From: Megascapheus bottae
Taxonomy: Eukaryota > Chordata > Mammalia > Rodentia > Geomyidae
DNA: 64,000 bases
Assembly: GCA_024803745.1 (NCBI GenBank)
Contig: JANJXV010000030.1
Coordinates: 5,041,001 to 5,105,000, forward strand
Direction: 5' to 3'
The notes beneath the pieces were generated by a model. That model saw only the letters and a list, made by a program, of their open reading frames with translations. It ran no database searches and had not been told where the DNA came from. Shown here one piece after another: positions 10,943-22,569 of this stretch; position 1 is the first letter of the stretch; every line of letters starts with the position of its first letter. A program made the translations under genes and the position numbers.

Positions 10943-13249
10943 TTCTTTCATTTATTTAGTTTCTCCACTTCTGGCCACAGAGGATCTTAATCATAGAATA
11001 TATACATATTAAATCTTGCTCCTTGTCACTAGTCCATTATTTCACTTGCATTGCACTTTGGCCATCACAATGGCAACCTGGGATTCCGTTTCCAGATGTT
11101 CTGATTCCAAATATGGCTTCTTCAAAATTCGCCCTGGCTCTATCTTTCTTGCCCTTCTCACTGTACTAAAGTGAGTTTCAGTCCCATTTGTGGCCCATTC
11201 TCTCTTCACTATTGCTTTCTGATTGAAATGCATGAGGTGCAAAGACACCTCCCTTTTCTCTGGGGATTTTCTTGGTGATTCTAGTGGTTCTATAATTAAC
11301 ACGAGTGCTTCGCAGGGGACAGCGATAAAACCCACTGTGTGTTTATTTTTATAACAGTCGGTCATCCAGAGGTTGCTATGTAAAAGTTAGGCTACACTTG
11401 GAACTCAGGGAGCCTCTTTCAGTGCAATAAAATAATACCGAGGGGACTGTTGTGTTCAGGAGTTGCCACTAGCAATGTGTTTATGCAAATAATCCCAGAG
11501 GAGTTGCTGTAGGCTCCGAGAATGCCTGTAATTATAGTGTCAACCCAGGCATTTCCAGTGATCAAGCCTGCAGAATGTAATCTTCCCAAGGCCTCCTTGA
11601 AACTCCAAAGTGAGAAACAACCATTTGTGATAATTACTAAAGAAGAGCTGGCTCTTCTCCATGTGGGGGAAGCCTCTGGCTATAAGATTTTGAGTCCTCT
11701 ATGTTTCAACTAGGGTACCATTTGACAAAAATCCCTTTTCTGTTCTGACCTGCATTTTCGCATCTCTAGAATGTCCTCCTCTTCCTCCTCTTCCTCCTCC
11801 TCCTCCTCCATCTCCCACACTTCCTGGGCAGCACAGAAGCCACCTTCTGGGCGATGCATTTTGAAGGAGGAACAGAGTCTATTTTTGCTTCTTCCCTTCC
11901 TCTCACATCCAGTCCAATGTGATGCCACAGATATGGCTAGCTGTTTGGAATAATTTACAGAACTGCACGTTACAGACGAGCTCCAAACCTCCAGTGTGTA
12001 TTTTGAGTCTCTGAGCAGGGGTGTCAAGATTTTATGCATTACAGTATGCTCATGATATTTTGCCCGTGTTTTATTTTGGGCGTGATAAAATCTGTAGCAA
12101 TTAGTTTCTCACAAGTCTATTTTGTGCTGAAGAATCTGTTATTTGCTCTTCATGTGATTTCTTTCTTTCCACCTTTACCAGGATTGCCTTCATTCCCAGA
12201 TTGATCCTCTCTCTTTGCATTTGGCACTTCCGCTTGGCTTCTGTCTTCTGGGCTATGCTCCGTCTTTTTAAATGCTAGTTGGTAAGAAGTCAAGCGTAAA
12301 TTAAGATGCTATAGGTTGGTGAACCACAAACATGATTTAAAGGGAAACGTGCTTATACCAACAGGAAATGAGGGAATGTGCTGGGAAAGATAATGCGATT
12401 TTGTATTTTAATCTTTTCTACAATATGTGTATTTCTGTCACTGGAAACAGCAAGCGAAGAGAAGCCAATTCGGTGGGCCCTGCAGGAAATCATGGTTAAT
12501 GGAACGGGAAGCGTTCAGTAGTGGCATCTGATGTCACCAATGCACTGTTCAGTGATCTCATTGTGCAGAGACCGAAGAGTGTCCTGAGCTGAACCTACAA
12601 GTCACAGTTAGTCATTTCATGTCTCCTCCTGACAAAAGCACTGGAAGGGATCGCAGGAGATGTGTGGCTGCTCCCAGCCCATCCGGGACTCGATTTGACA
12701 GTAAGCATTAAGTAAATAATAAATGAAAAGAATATTTAAAAAAATACACAGCCCAGCGAGTCCATCAACCATCGACACGGTCACTTTTGAAGTGGTAATT
12801 ACCGTGCCTTGCTGTATATTATTTTATGTAACTGGAAGAGAAGTTGGTTTCTTCATACCAACCTGGTCACAAACACATGAGATACATGTTGTGCTATGAT
12901 GGGAGGATGGCTACGATGTCACATGGGTGACAGGACCCTTGTTATGTCACGATAACTTTACATGAGCACTGCCTTACCGGCAGGAAGCCAATATCTCCGT
13001 TATAATCTTATAGGCCTCCATCATTCGCTATTGGCCAGAACATCAACATGTAGCTCTATTGTGTATTTTTGTGGGTGCGGGGAAAGAGTGGGGAGAACGT
13101 CTAATGCTTCTTCAATGACTTTTAATTCCTGGACTAACTTGTTCATTGATACAAGTATTACATTCTAGGCATAACTTGTATAGAAGGAAAAGAAAATTAT
13201 ATTCTTTTGAAATACTGGAAGAATATGCAGAATGTCATATTTGGATTTT
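10943..13249. other. Unique non-coding sequence with a TCC microsatellite
   Basis: A (TCC)n-type array lies at about 11769-11810; open frames giving poly-Ser (+) or poly-Glu (-) there are artefacts. Bases 12290-12960 are repeat-poor, with a balanced look and a TAATTA core near 12796, a possible non-coding conserved candidate. No gene recognised. Confidence 0.5.
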
Positions 13250-13323
13250 GTTCAGCATCGAAGTTTGAACTCAGGGACTTGTACTTGTGGAGCAAGTGCT
13301 TTACCCCAAGATTCATGCCCCCA
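13250..13323 (-). mobile_element. ID-like SINE fragment, minus strand
   Basis: The antisense of a tRNA-like module: 'gaactcagggacttgtactt' followed by 'gagcaagtgctttacccc'. The minus strand reads as the A-box to B-box portion of an ID-type element. No target-site duplication was recognised. Confidence 0.55.
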
Positions 13324-14907
13324 TCCAATGTGCATGAAATTGGAAAGGTCTAAGATAAAGTAATGTAGGTGAAAATGCATCTTTCTCCATAAAAGCAAAA
13401 GGACTCTGCATTAATTGGATTATACTCTTTTTCTTTAAGAGTTTTCAATTCTAGCCACCTAAATGAGGGGAAAAAATAGTCTGTTCTTCAAGGAAAACTA
13501 AGACCCTGTAAAACTAGATTTCAAGATATCACAGCTAACTTCTCTAGAGGGCAACTTCTGTTTTTTTTCCTGGATGGCTTTAATCTGTTGTGCACAGCAG
13601 AATACTGCAACGTTGCCTACCCGTGTTAAGGTAATAGATTCCATATCACAGATGTTATTTCCCTTTCTGCATGTAGCTCTGATCTTTCTCTCTGTCTCTG
13701 TTTCTATCTCTGTGTGTGTCTCTCAGTCTCTGGAGCAAGCATCCGTTCAGTGGTGAATTTGGGCCTGGCACTCTGAGTCCTGCACCTTTGTGGTACCTGC
13801 CCACCGGAGACCTGGGAAGATTTCACATAGCACAAGGTCTTTTTAGTTTCTTATCAGACCTGTCTTCTCTGTTTCTGTACACTCTCAAGGCACTGAAAAT
13901 CCTGATATTTTAGACAAATGGCTTTTCCTTCTCCTTTCAAGGCAGATTCCAGGTTCAGGAATCATCATCTTAACGTGTTGTCATCCCCACCTCTTCCGTG
14001 GATGTCTTTGTTGTTCTGTGGGTGTTGGCACAGGGAAAGCCCATCATCTGTGCATGGGTGTGTATTGTGGTCTTCAGGAAGGTTACAGAGACAGGGGCTT
14101 CTTCTCAGGCCTGGAAATAGCATAAGAAACCCTGGACCCGAGCTACCTTCAAGACTTGAATCATTTTATTTGTGGCTGAATATGAGACACCTGACATGAA
14201 TTTGAAGTGCTTACCTGGGTGTTGTCTAAACTTAGCCCATAAAATTTCCTACTCTAGTTATTTATAAGTCACAGCTATGGTTTTGTCAGTTCATTTGTAT
14301 TTGTTTGTTCTATTTGTTTTAAACTCTAAGGGTTTGAATTGGCCAAAGTGCAGTTATTAGTGTCTACTGAAACCTGGCTTTCACATTCATGGAATCCAGG
14401 GTGAGTGGAACTAAAGCTCATTCTGGGCCATTTGTAGTAACACTGTCAGTCTCACCCCCTCCCCCAGCACAAAGGTGGCCTTTCTAATAAGACAAACGAG
14501 AACTGAGAACATCAAAGCCCACATCAGTATCATCTTTTTATAGTGTGGAGGGGAATGTGTTTAAGATTCTGAATGTTGTCTTTGACTCTAGTGGCAAATC
14601 ATGCCAACTCTGGATTACTGGATTTAGTGGACACTTGTTCTGCCAAGAATAGGAGACCTGCTGCTACCACATTTTGAGAATCTTTGTTTCCCCAGTCTTG
14701 TTGCAAGTCATTTCTTTAAGGATAATGTTCAGAGGAGTTGACCAACTGGAGAAAAGAATGCATTAGTATTCTATATGACTATTGATATCTAATATCTACT
14801 TTGAAAATGTTGTAAAGATAACACTTCAAGTGATAGATCTTTGTCTAGCTTATTAAAAAGCAAACACCCATGTTCAAAGGTTGGCATATTTATATCTATA
14901 TTTGCGC

Positions 14908-14914
<7 letters not shown>
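13324..14914. other. Unique non-coding sequence
   Basis: A TCTG/TGTG-rich patch occurs at about 13688-13732. No gene, LTR or L1 signature recognised. Confidence 0.5.

Positions 14915-14963
<49 letters not shown>
14915..14963. repeat. (TG)n microsatellite
   Basis: About 24 TG units after a GTATG start. The minus-strand His-Thr open frame across it is an artefact. Confidence 0.96.
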
Positions 14964-14966
<3 letters not shown>

Positions 14967-15493
14967 CCTCTGAATGAATTTGCCATTTCATAGCAGTCAA
15001 CTTGATATTTGGATGCTCTTTTTGTTTGTTTGTTTCGTTAATTATTTTTTTCCCTGAATAAAGCACATTGTGTCAGATACATTTTGTGGAAAGAAAGGAG
15101 TTGGAGCAAGTGAAAAACGGTTCTTAAGAATAATGAAGAAGAAAATGAACTGGGATGGATGGTACATGAGAGTTCAAGTAGTAAACAGGTGGCTCCATCG
15201 ACCCGTCAACCCTGAGCTGGGTCTTGGCGGTGAAGCAACAGAAATAACGGATGGAAGATTTCCCTGTAATTGGGCCACACGAGTACATTTCACAGTGACA
15301 ATGAGAGGAGGCTCTGCCAGCCCAGAGGGCAGAACAGAGATTCTCTCCTGAACGGTTAACTATGTCAGAATGCTACCTGATATTTCATAACCCGAGCATG
15401 GTTTTGTTATCCACACCTGGATAAATGCACTGTATTATCTTTGCCGAGTGTATGTTTTTCCCTAAGTGCATATTTAACCTAAGATCTTTTTGT

Positions 15494-15495
<2 letters not shown>
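14964..15495. other. Unique non-coding sequence
   Basis: Contains a (TTTG)n-like patch at about 15021-15036. An open frame at 15070-15351 has no recognisable protein signature. Confidence 0.5.

Positions 15496-15546
<51 letters not shown>
15496..15546. repeat. (CA)n microsatellite
   Basis: About 25 uninterrupted CA units flanked by unique sequence. Confidence 0.97.
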
Positions 15547-15548
<2 letters not shown>

Positions 15549-16171
15549 CAAACCAAGTCTCTCCTAGGACGCAGGTTGGTGCCTGCCTAATGTCAGTTTA
15601 GGATGCTCTGCGGGTTTCAAGAGGTTCTCCAGATCCGCAATCTCCATAGCAACAGTGGGATTTTAGTTCCCCCTTGGTGGAGTCTCACATCACTTTGGAT
15701 TTGTGAGACTGGGTTGTAGATTAGAGGGTGAAAGATCACTTGCTTCTATCTTGCTCCAGCTTTTTTCAATTTAAACAGAAGCAAGGCACTGCTCCACATT
15801 TTAGCTTCAAGGATGGTTTCTTCATGATACCCAAACGGCAGGGGGCCAACCCAGAGTAGGTGAAATTATTTGCCAAGGGAAAAATGTGATTTTTTAATAC
15901 ATGGCTTTCCAGGTTTGATGGGAGATGGGTGAGGTGGGAAGAAAAAAGGGTCTGTGGTCTCCGAAAGTGATGCCTTTCTAGTGTCATGATAACAAAGACA
16001 AGGACTAGAGGCACAGGAGATGATAGAGGCACTGGTTATTGCCTCTGCTCACTCCTCCAGGAGACAAATGTAGGCAACACACCATCTCTCAGGATGTCTT
16101 CTTCCCCTGTGACAAGCTTCTAGGACCTACCCTGAGGACAATATCATCCTAAATATAGCAAGATGGAGATC
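15547..16171. other. Unique non-coding sequence
   Basis: No repeat or gene recognised before the purine array that begins at 16172. Confidence 0.5.
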
Positions 16172-16257
16172 TCAGAGACACAGAGAGAGACAGAGAGAGA
16201 GAGACAGAGAGACAGAGAGACACAGAGAGAGACAGAGACAGAGACAGAGACAGAGAG
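16172..16257. repeat. (GA)n/(GACA)n purine-rich array
   Basis: GAGA units with periodic CAGA interruptions. The minus-strand Ser-Leu repeat frame is an artefact. Confidence 0.93.
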
Positions 16258-16365
16258 AAAAATCTGCCTATGTTGAGCGACAACTCTGTTCCACTGTTAG
16301 CTTCAGGATTTCTTTGTCTTCTTCCTTTTTTTCTGATTTTGTTGGAATATTTCTTTGGGGCCAAC

Positions 16366-16710
16366 TATGTGCTGAATGTTTGCCTTGTCCCAAAAACTCA
16401 TATTGAAATTGGACTCTCAAGGTGCTGGATGTGAGAAGGTGGAGCTTCTGGGAGGTGTCAGAACAGTGACATCACATGGCAGAGGCCGTGGGATTGAAAT
16501 GAGAATCTTTATAAAAAACTCTAGAAAGGGCCGGGAGTTTGGCCTAGTGGTTAAAGTGCTTGCCTAGCATGCATGAAGACCTGGGTTCGATTCCTCAGTA
16601 CCACATACATAGATAAAAGCCAGAAGTGGTGCTGAGGCTCAAGTGGTAGAGCTCTAGCCTTGAGAAAGTCCAAGGACAGTGCTCAGGCCCTGAGCTCAAG
16701 CCCAGGACTG

Positions 16711-16743
<33 letters not shown>

Positions 16744-16885
16744 CTCTAGAAAGATCTCTCCCTTGACCTCCCTGGAAGATACAAGGAGAAGGCACTCTTT
16801 AGGCACCAGGAAAAGTTTGTTAGCTTCTTGATCTTGAACTTTCTGAGTTAGATACTGTGAGAAACAACTGTTGTTTATTGCAATC
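16366..16885 (+). mobile_element. MaLR-type (MLT1-like) solo LTR, split by a SINE
   Basis: The ordered phrases are typical of ERVL-MaLR LTRs: 'tgtgctgaatgtttg' near the 5' end, 'aaactcatattgaaatt', 'gaggtgtcag', an internal 'tttataaaa' promoter-like region (about 16510-16517), 'gagaaggcactc', 'cttgatcttgaactttc' and finally 'actgtgagaaacaactgttg' near the 3' end. These repeats are non-autonomous relics derived from ancient retroviruses and have no coding capacity. Bases 16529-16742 are a younger SINE inserted inside it. No LTR partner or internal region is visible, so it is best called solo. Naming to subfamily would need a consensus alignment. Confidence 0.7.
16529..16742 (+). mobile_element. 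ID-like double SINE, full length
   Basis: A tRNA-derived SINE with Pol III boxes: A box TGGCCTAGTGG at 16540-16550 and intact B box GGTTCGATTCC at 16584-16594. A second ID-like unit follows ('ggctcaagtggtagagctct' onward), then a roughly 30-base A tail. The flanking 11-base duplication 'actctagaaag' (16518-16528 and 16743-16753) proves insertion by target-primed reverse transcription into the MaLR-type LTR. The intact CpG in the B box and the long pure A tail suggest a relatively young copy. It does not encode protein. Confidence 0.92.
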
Positions 16886-18113
16886 ATTGAAAGTAGCTCC
16901 AAGTGACCAAAATATCACCCAAATCACGCATCTCAAAACACGTGAGAACCATGCGGAGTCCTTGGACCTTCTAAAGAATGTGGATATGACAGGAAAATTG
17001 TGGATTCCTACATAGACAGGCTTGGGGTGGAAAGGCAGAAACTTCATTCCTCTAGAGCTTACCATGACATGCTTGAATGCTTCATTATGACTTAAAAATA
17101 CATGTTACTAGTAAATACCAGCTGGTAGCTAGCCAATGGGGAGGGAAGCCCGTGATCCTTCGGCCCTTTTGGGTCTGTGTTTTCGTTGGCAATGGGCCAG
17201 TGCCTACGTTGGGCAAAGCAATGGTCATTACTTCGCAAGCGTAAGAAACATTTTTTTCCTGATGTTTGCTCTTTTTCTTCCCAGGCTGGAAAATATTAAT
17301 ATACAATTGTGCACTAGATTTTTCTTAAGAGAATGTTGGGTGTAGGGTGACAACTTGCTGAAAAGCTGATCAACAATCCATGCAATCTGGAGACTTTTGC
17401 ATACAGCCATCTCTCAGTGTAGTCCAATGCTAAGTCAGTAAACGTGCCCTCATCGAGGGGCAGAGTTCAACTTCACAGGTGGTAGTTTGCTTTATCTCAT
17501 ACTCGAGTTTTGCCCTATAGCTTTTGTGCATTCCTCTACAAGTACCATTTTTGAATGTCAGGTTTTGAAGTAAATTAAGAGAACAGCTAATATAGTACTA
17601 AGATCTGCATAGTTCTAAATAAGCAAATAATCAGGAGATGTCAATAATAGTCCTTATGATTATTTTTTTTCTCTGAGTTCCATCTTAAATGAAGAATTAG
17701 CTCTCATTTTCTTTGTAGAAATGAGCAGTTGATTGCTGTAAACTATACTGACCACAGTATGCAAAAATTGAGCAATATAACCCTCCAATTCAACATTATA
17801 GAACATGAAAATAGAGTTCTGAATACTTAGCTGTTTAAATTTTCAATTTTTTTAATCCATAGTTAAGTTGCTTATCTAAGCCACATATTTTTTCATCTAT
17901 TGTTTGTGGATAACATGAGTTCCTATATCTTTGGAAATGCTATAAAAAACCAAATAAGATATTACAGTAATGAATTTAGCCCTGTGATTAATCATGGAAC
18001 CTAGCTTGTGATTCACAAATGCTATCATATGAATATGATGATTTAATACAGAACCTCATAAAAGTGTCAATAGCAGTCATTCTTAAGTGCATTAAAAAGA
18101 ACCTCCAAATAGA
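16886..18113. other. AT-rich unique sequence
   Basis: About 1.2 kb, increasingly AT-rich after 17,550. Open frames up to 81 codons overlap on both strands around 16.8-17.4 kb without any recognisable family. Confidence 0.5.
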
Positions 18114-18229
18114 AACTGGGTGTGGTGGCACACCTGTAATTCTAACAATTAGAGAGAGCATGTAGGAGAATTCTCTAAGTGTGAGACCAGCCTGGACTAC
18201 ATTGTGAGAATCTCTCTCTGAAAAAAAAA
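18114..18229 (+). mobile_element. B1-like SINE monomer, plus strand
   Basis: Opens with 'ctgggtgtggtggcacacct', the B1/Alu-type left end, followed by 'gagaccagcctggactacat' and a short A tail. This is a 7SL-RNA-derived SINE without an attached ID half. Several indels indicate age. Confidence 0.88.
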
Positions 18230-18588
18230 GTCTCAGTATAGCTCCGCAGTTTTGAAGTGTACAGCCTGCCAGAAAAACTTCAGTGAGCATAAACAAGTGC
18301 CCAGATTTCATCCTAGCTAAACCAGTGAGCCAATCAGCTCCACAGAATTGCTGGACAAAGATCAATTCAAGGTTGGTTTGAGGTCATTGGCTACTTTCTT
18401 TTCCTGGCTACTGTAGAAAGAATTTGAGTTCTCTTGTGATTCAGTGAATGTGGGAGAGTTCTAGTTCATTTATGTGTTTTTGCATGAAGACACAGATTCC
18501 GAATTAAGAGGCCATAAATTTCTTTTCCACGATTCAAATTCTGGATACCATTCTTGTTGACCTGACACTACCTGTGATAAACATAAAT
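18230..18588. other. Unique non-coding sequence
   Basis: No repeat or gene recognised between the B1 copy and the TG/CG array. Confidence 0.5.

Positions 18589-18627
<39 letters not shown>
18589..18627. repeat. (TG)n with a (CG)n core
   Basis: TG units interrupted by GCGCGCGCG at about 18614-18622, giving an uninterrupted alternating purine-pyrimidine run. Confidence 0.95.
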
Positions 18628-18724
18628 TTATGGGTATACCTTGACTCGTATGTAAGTTCTTTGTAAGTTTAAATAGCTCTGTTTTTATTGAGTTCAAAGA
18701 AAATTGCCTCAACTGATTCATGAA

Positions 18725-19445
18725 CTTGGCATTTACCCACTCGTCCAGAAACAAGGGTACACTAAATCCACTAGCACAACGATGTTCATTGCAGCACTAT
18801 TTACCATAGCGAAGATATGGAACCAACCCAGATGCCCCTCAGTTGATGAGTGGGTCAACAAGATGACAAGATGTGGTATTTATACACAATGGAATTATAT
18901 GCTGCAGTCAGAAAGAATGACATTGCCCCATTTGTAAGGAAATGGAAAGACTTAGAAAAAAATGAAGTAAGCCAGGCTCAAAGGAACATTGGCTCAATGG
19001 TTTCCCTCATTTGTCATAATCAGTAGAAACCTTGGGCTCTCCTAGCAGAGGTTTACAATAGAACAAATCCTAGGTACATAAGGCCATATAGAATGACGCT
19101 AAATGAAAGGACCTCCAGGATATAGAAACAAAAGCCATATAATGAGTGATTGTTGTCCTTAATGTACTATAATATCTCTCATCTCTTTTGCTGTCCTTTG
19201 GTTATCTCATATTATTACAGTATTTTTACCTTGTTATCTGATATATTGTATATAAGCTTATTTGGCTATTTGAAATCAAAATCGGATAGGGAAGGGGGAA
19301 AACAAGATGAGGGGCGTGGGTGTGGGGAGGGAAATGGGGATCAAGACATGAGAAAGGGTATCCATGTATGTGAAGTAATGGACCCTCTATCTGGTGAATA
19401 TAATGTAACCCTTCTATTAAATACAATAAACATATATGAAAAAAA
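18725..19445 (+). mobile_element. 5'-truncated L1, subfamily A, plus strand
   Basis: The left part encodes the end of L1 ORF2 (visible in-frame phrases 'TMFIAALFTIAKIWNQPRCP' and 'SVDEW'), broken by small indels just after 18,860. A 3' UTR follows with a G-rich tract, GGGG-CGT-GGG-TGT-GGGG-A-GGG, at 19311-19331. It ends with 'gtaacccttctattaaa', AATAAA and a short A run. Start and end were set by alignment with the copy at 47.7-49.2 kb. I could not find a convincing target-site duplication. It is a dead remnant of a reverse transcriptase/endonuclease gene. Confidence 0.88.
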
Positions 19446-19553
19446 TCGGGTTTGGCAAATTCCTAGCTATGAGATTTGTGAGATGATACTAAACACTCTG
19501 AAAGTGAATGTTCTGGTTGCTAGATGAGGACAGTAGGATAAATCTCTCCGGTT

Positions 19554-19555
<2 letters not shown>

Positions 19556-19602
<47 letters not shown>
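19556..19602. repeat. (TG)n microsatellite
   Basis: About 23 uninterrupted TG units, 110 bases beyond the L1 end. Confidence 0.97.
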
Positions 19603-19605
<3 letters not shown>

Positions 19606-20203
19606 ATTAAATAACATTAATCTTCATAAGTACAAAGCTTTTATCCATTTTGACATGTATTAAGCACTAAAAAATGAGAAATGTTGCCGTTGTTATCTGG
19701 ATCCTTGTTTTGTGGCCACCAATTGAGAAACTTGAGAAATGTGAACTGTCGGTGAACCACTGATTGCCTTGTGTGTTTTCTCGTGGTAAAGTATCACAAG
19801 GACACACGACGTCACCAAGTGACACTGGGAGGAAACCTGAGAATCAGTGGGAATAGCAGGAGCTGTTGATTGCTAATACCATGCTAGTATGAATCCCAAT
19901 CTGCAAATCCGTTTTCAGGAATTTAATTGTACTCTAAAATTAGGCTGAAAGCAAAAGCATGCGTGATGCTGTATGAATGGAGAAGCGAATGGTTTGAGAA
20001 ACATAATTAGCCTAGGTGATTAGCTTACTTAGTAATGGCGAACGCTTTCTGTTCCTGTCCAGACAGCTGAGCCATTGTGTGCATCCAGCATCATCACGGC
20101 CAGTGGAGGGAGCAATGATCTAGAATGCACAAGAGGCCTGAAGACGATAGCGTTGAGAGGAAACAGAAAAGGCAGGCCTCTTTGTGAGCTTGACGTAAGG
20201 ATG
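19603..20203. other. Unique non-coding sequence, candidate conserved element
   Basis: No repeat signature. The interval 19780-20130 keeps several CpGs and a TAATTA-like core ('cataattagc', about 20001). This is compatible with a regulatory element, but that is a guess from composition alone. Confidence 0.4.
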
Positions 20204-20425
20204 AGCCAGGAAGCAGTGGCTTATGTCTGTACTCTTAGCCACTCCTGAATCTGAGATCTGGGCATCAGGGATTGAAGACAGACTGAGAAGAAAAGTCTGT
20301 AAAACTCTTATCTCCAACTAACTACTAAAAAGTCAGAGGTGGCATTCTGGCTCAAATAGTATAACTTCAGTGTCGAGTGGAAAAAGCTAAGCCACAGCAC
20401 AGGCCTTCAGTTCAAGTCCTGGTGC

Positions 20426-20428
<3 letters not shown>
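20204..20428 (+). mobile_element. B1-ID dimer SINE, plus strand
   Basis: The B1-like half ('agtggcttatgtctgtactc' onward) is joined through 'actcttatctccaactaact' to an ID-like half ending 'cagttcaagtcctggtgcca'. Instead of a poly-A tail it runs directly into a (CA)n array. It is moderately diverged and carries no coding capacity. Confidence 0.85.

Positions 20429-20473
<45 letters not shown>
20429..20473. repeat. (CA)n microsatellite at a SINE tail
   Basis: About 22 CA units replacing the A-rich tail of the B1-ID dimer immediately upstream. Confidence 0.97.
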
Positions 20474-20476
<3 letters not shown>

Positions 20477-20944
20477 CAGAGGAATAGATCACTCATGGTG
20501 TTAAGGCTTAAATCTTTACATCTACAGTGATTGAATCACATAGTTATTAACATGTCTACCTGCAAAATAACTTTGCAAGTTATTGGAGTTCATATAACCT
20601 GACCTCAAAATTCAAAATTCAAAAATTTTTGCTAGAATAATAGCTCATAAAATGATCCTTCCTAGAACAAAGTTTCTTTCAAACAGGCATCATGGTAGAG
20701 CCAGAGTATAAAGTAAGTTGTTTTCAAAACCATATATTGTTTCTGAGAGTACAATGCAAACAGATTCCATACAAATAAATCTCAGCAACTAATTTTTTTC
20801 CCACTGATTCTCTGTTTGAAAACTATTTTCAGAACCACAGTTTATAGATAGGACCTACTGAGATGATATTAAACAATATCATTGGTTAGTACTTTGTTAT
20901 GAAGCATATCATTTGGTTTCATAACAATGATATTTGCCTGACGA
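20474..20944. other. AT-rich unique sequence
   Basis: No gene or repeat recognised. A tandem 'aaaattcaaaattcaaaa' patch occurs near 20605-20625. Confidence 0.5.
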
Positions 20945-21070
20945 CATCAGAACCAGCATCATTATCCTCATTCTCTCATGAGTAAATTAGACCTTGGAAA
21001 AGGGAGTGACTTGCCTAAGGTGGCTGTATTTCCCTCAGTGCTCCAAGCCTATGCCCCTTCCATACTGTTA
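20945..21070 (-). mobile_element. MIR-type SINE, minus strand
   Basis: Shows the antisense MIR core order: 'cattatcctcattctctcat', then 'gagtaaattag', then 'gtgacttgcctaaggtggct'. MIR elements are ancient tRNA-derived SINEs shared by mammals; this copy is degraded as expected. Confidence 0.6.
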
Positions 21071-21963
21071 ACCAACCCTGTCATTTTAGCTATTTGTTTG
21101 TTTGTATATTGGTAGAAAGCTAACCTTTCTGGTCAGTTATAAGGGTTCATTATTTTGTCTAGGAATGGATTACTTTTGATGACACTTCCATCATAAAAGG
21201 GCCCATTTCAGAGGGCTTTATTGTGAATGCTCTACTACTTAGTCTGTCTGAAACTCAAGAGTTTCTGAGAATCCAGCTCTTATCCTAAAAGTAGAAGTGA
21301 AAGAAAGAACAAAGAGAAAAAAAAACACATGATCACCTCAATTCCTATTAGTCCTGAAAAGCTAGTCCTGTACTAGTCAAAATTTCCTCTGTATTATGAT
21401 AGCCAAAGATATACCTGGTTGGTCCATGGATCTGAATAACTCCTCCCCCTTTCTTCCCAGTTCTTGTATTTTTTCCTTCTGAAACTGTCAAGATTTTCTT
21501 ACACAAATGAGTGTGAATGACCTTGTTTCTCACGAGAAGTACAGGAACATCACCATAATCAGTGAATGCCATCAGATATGTTAGCTCCCCTTGTGTTTTT
21601 ATTGGATGGTTACTATCATGCTCTGTTTTGTTAAAAAAAATAATACTAATAATCTATTCTAAGCATTTGGCTACGGCATGTGTGCCAGTGTTTCCCAGTG
21701 AAAGCACATTTCCAAACCATGAGAAAGAAGGCTGTTGACGCCACCACACATGATTCTGACTCATGTGGCTGTTCCAGGTGGAGGATGTGGTGAGTGGTGG
21801 TTATTCTGAAAATTCTAGTTATTCTGGAAATTCCCAGCAGGCAATCACAGGAGACAAGAGAAGACGGGTTTTCTTTTCGTTCTTTTTTTCTCTTTAAGGA
21901 GAAGCTACATTTCCTCAAGATAGTCAGTGTGAGCAGAGTACTTCTTAGAAAGACAAACTGTCT
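21071..21963. other. Unique non-coding sequence
   Basis: No gene recognised. The stretch ends at the target-site duplication of the SINE at 21977. Confidence 0.5.
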
Positions 21964-21976
21964 CCCAATTAGCTTC

Positions 21977-22172
21977 TTTTTTTTTTGCCAGTCCTGGGCT
22001 TGAGCTCAGGGCCTGAGCACTGTCCTTGGACTTTCTCAAGGCTAGAGCTCTACCACTTGAGCCTCAGCACCACTTCTGGCTTTTTTTCTATGTATGTGGT
22101 ACCGAGGAATCAAACCCAGGTCTTCCCGCATGCTAGGCAAGCACTTTAACCACTAGGCCAAACTCCCGGCCC
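21977..22172 (-). mobile_element. ID-like double SINE, minus strand
   Basis: The exact reverse-complement order of the SINE at 16529: T run, 'ccagtcctgggcttgagctc', then the tRNA-like head ending 'aactcccggcc'. The B box reads GGTTTGATTCC on the minus strand, with a CpG-to-TpG change. An imperfect duplication flanks it: 'cccaattagcttctt' (21964-21978, overlapping the T run) and 'tccaatttgcttttg' (22173-22187). It is therefore older than the copies at 16.5 and 24.6 kb. Confidence 0.9.
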
Positions 22173-22187
22173 TCCAATTTGCTTTTG

Positions 22188-22569
22188 ATGTTATGGAGGA
22201 TGAAAGTAAGAGGCTACTTGGTCACACATGATTCATCATTTGGGCATGGCTTTCACATTTTCCCCCCTCATTGTGTTCTTAATATAAACTACAGCATGTT
22301 GGAAACAGCAGGCAGTTGGGAGCGGGGTGGGAAGAAGGGTGGAGAGTGGGGAAGATGTAAAGATTGGAGGACCAGAACCATTACATTGAAGATAAAAAGG
22401 TGAAGTGCTGAGGTTCAAATACCCATGGCTTCTGAGACCCCAAAGAAGTGCCTTTGAGCAGTGACAGCTACTTAAGATGGTAGGCCTTTCCTCAGCAGTG
22501 AGACCGTCAAGGAGCTAGCATTGGCTGCAGTTGTTTGGAGGGCTACAGTTAAGAAACAAAAAAACTGAG
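22188..22569. other. Unique non-coding sequence
   Basis: A G-rich purine patch lies at about 22315-22357. No gene recognised. Confidence 0.5.

Noticed and set aside
16529..16742. tRNA-like A and B boxes resembling a tRNA gene
   Set aside because: The sequence is a SINE with a second unit, poly-A tail and target-site duplication; it lacks a proper tRNA 3' half.
17988..18365. 125-codon minus-strand frame
   Set aside because: It runs through the B1-like SINE at 18114-18229, so it is largely transposon sequence.
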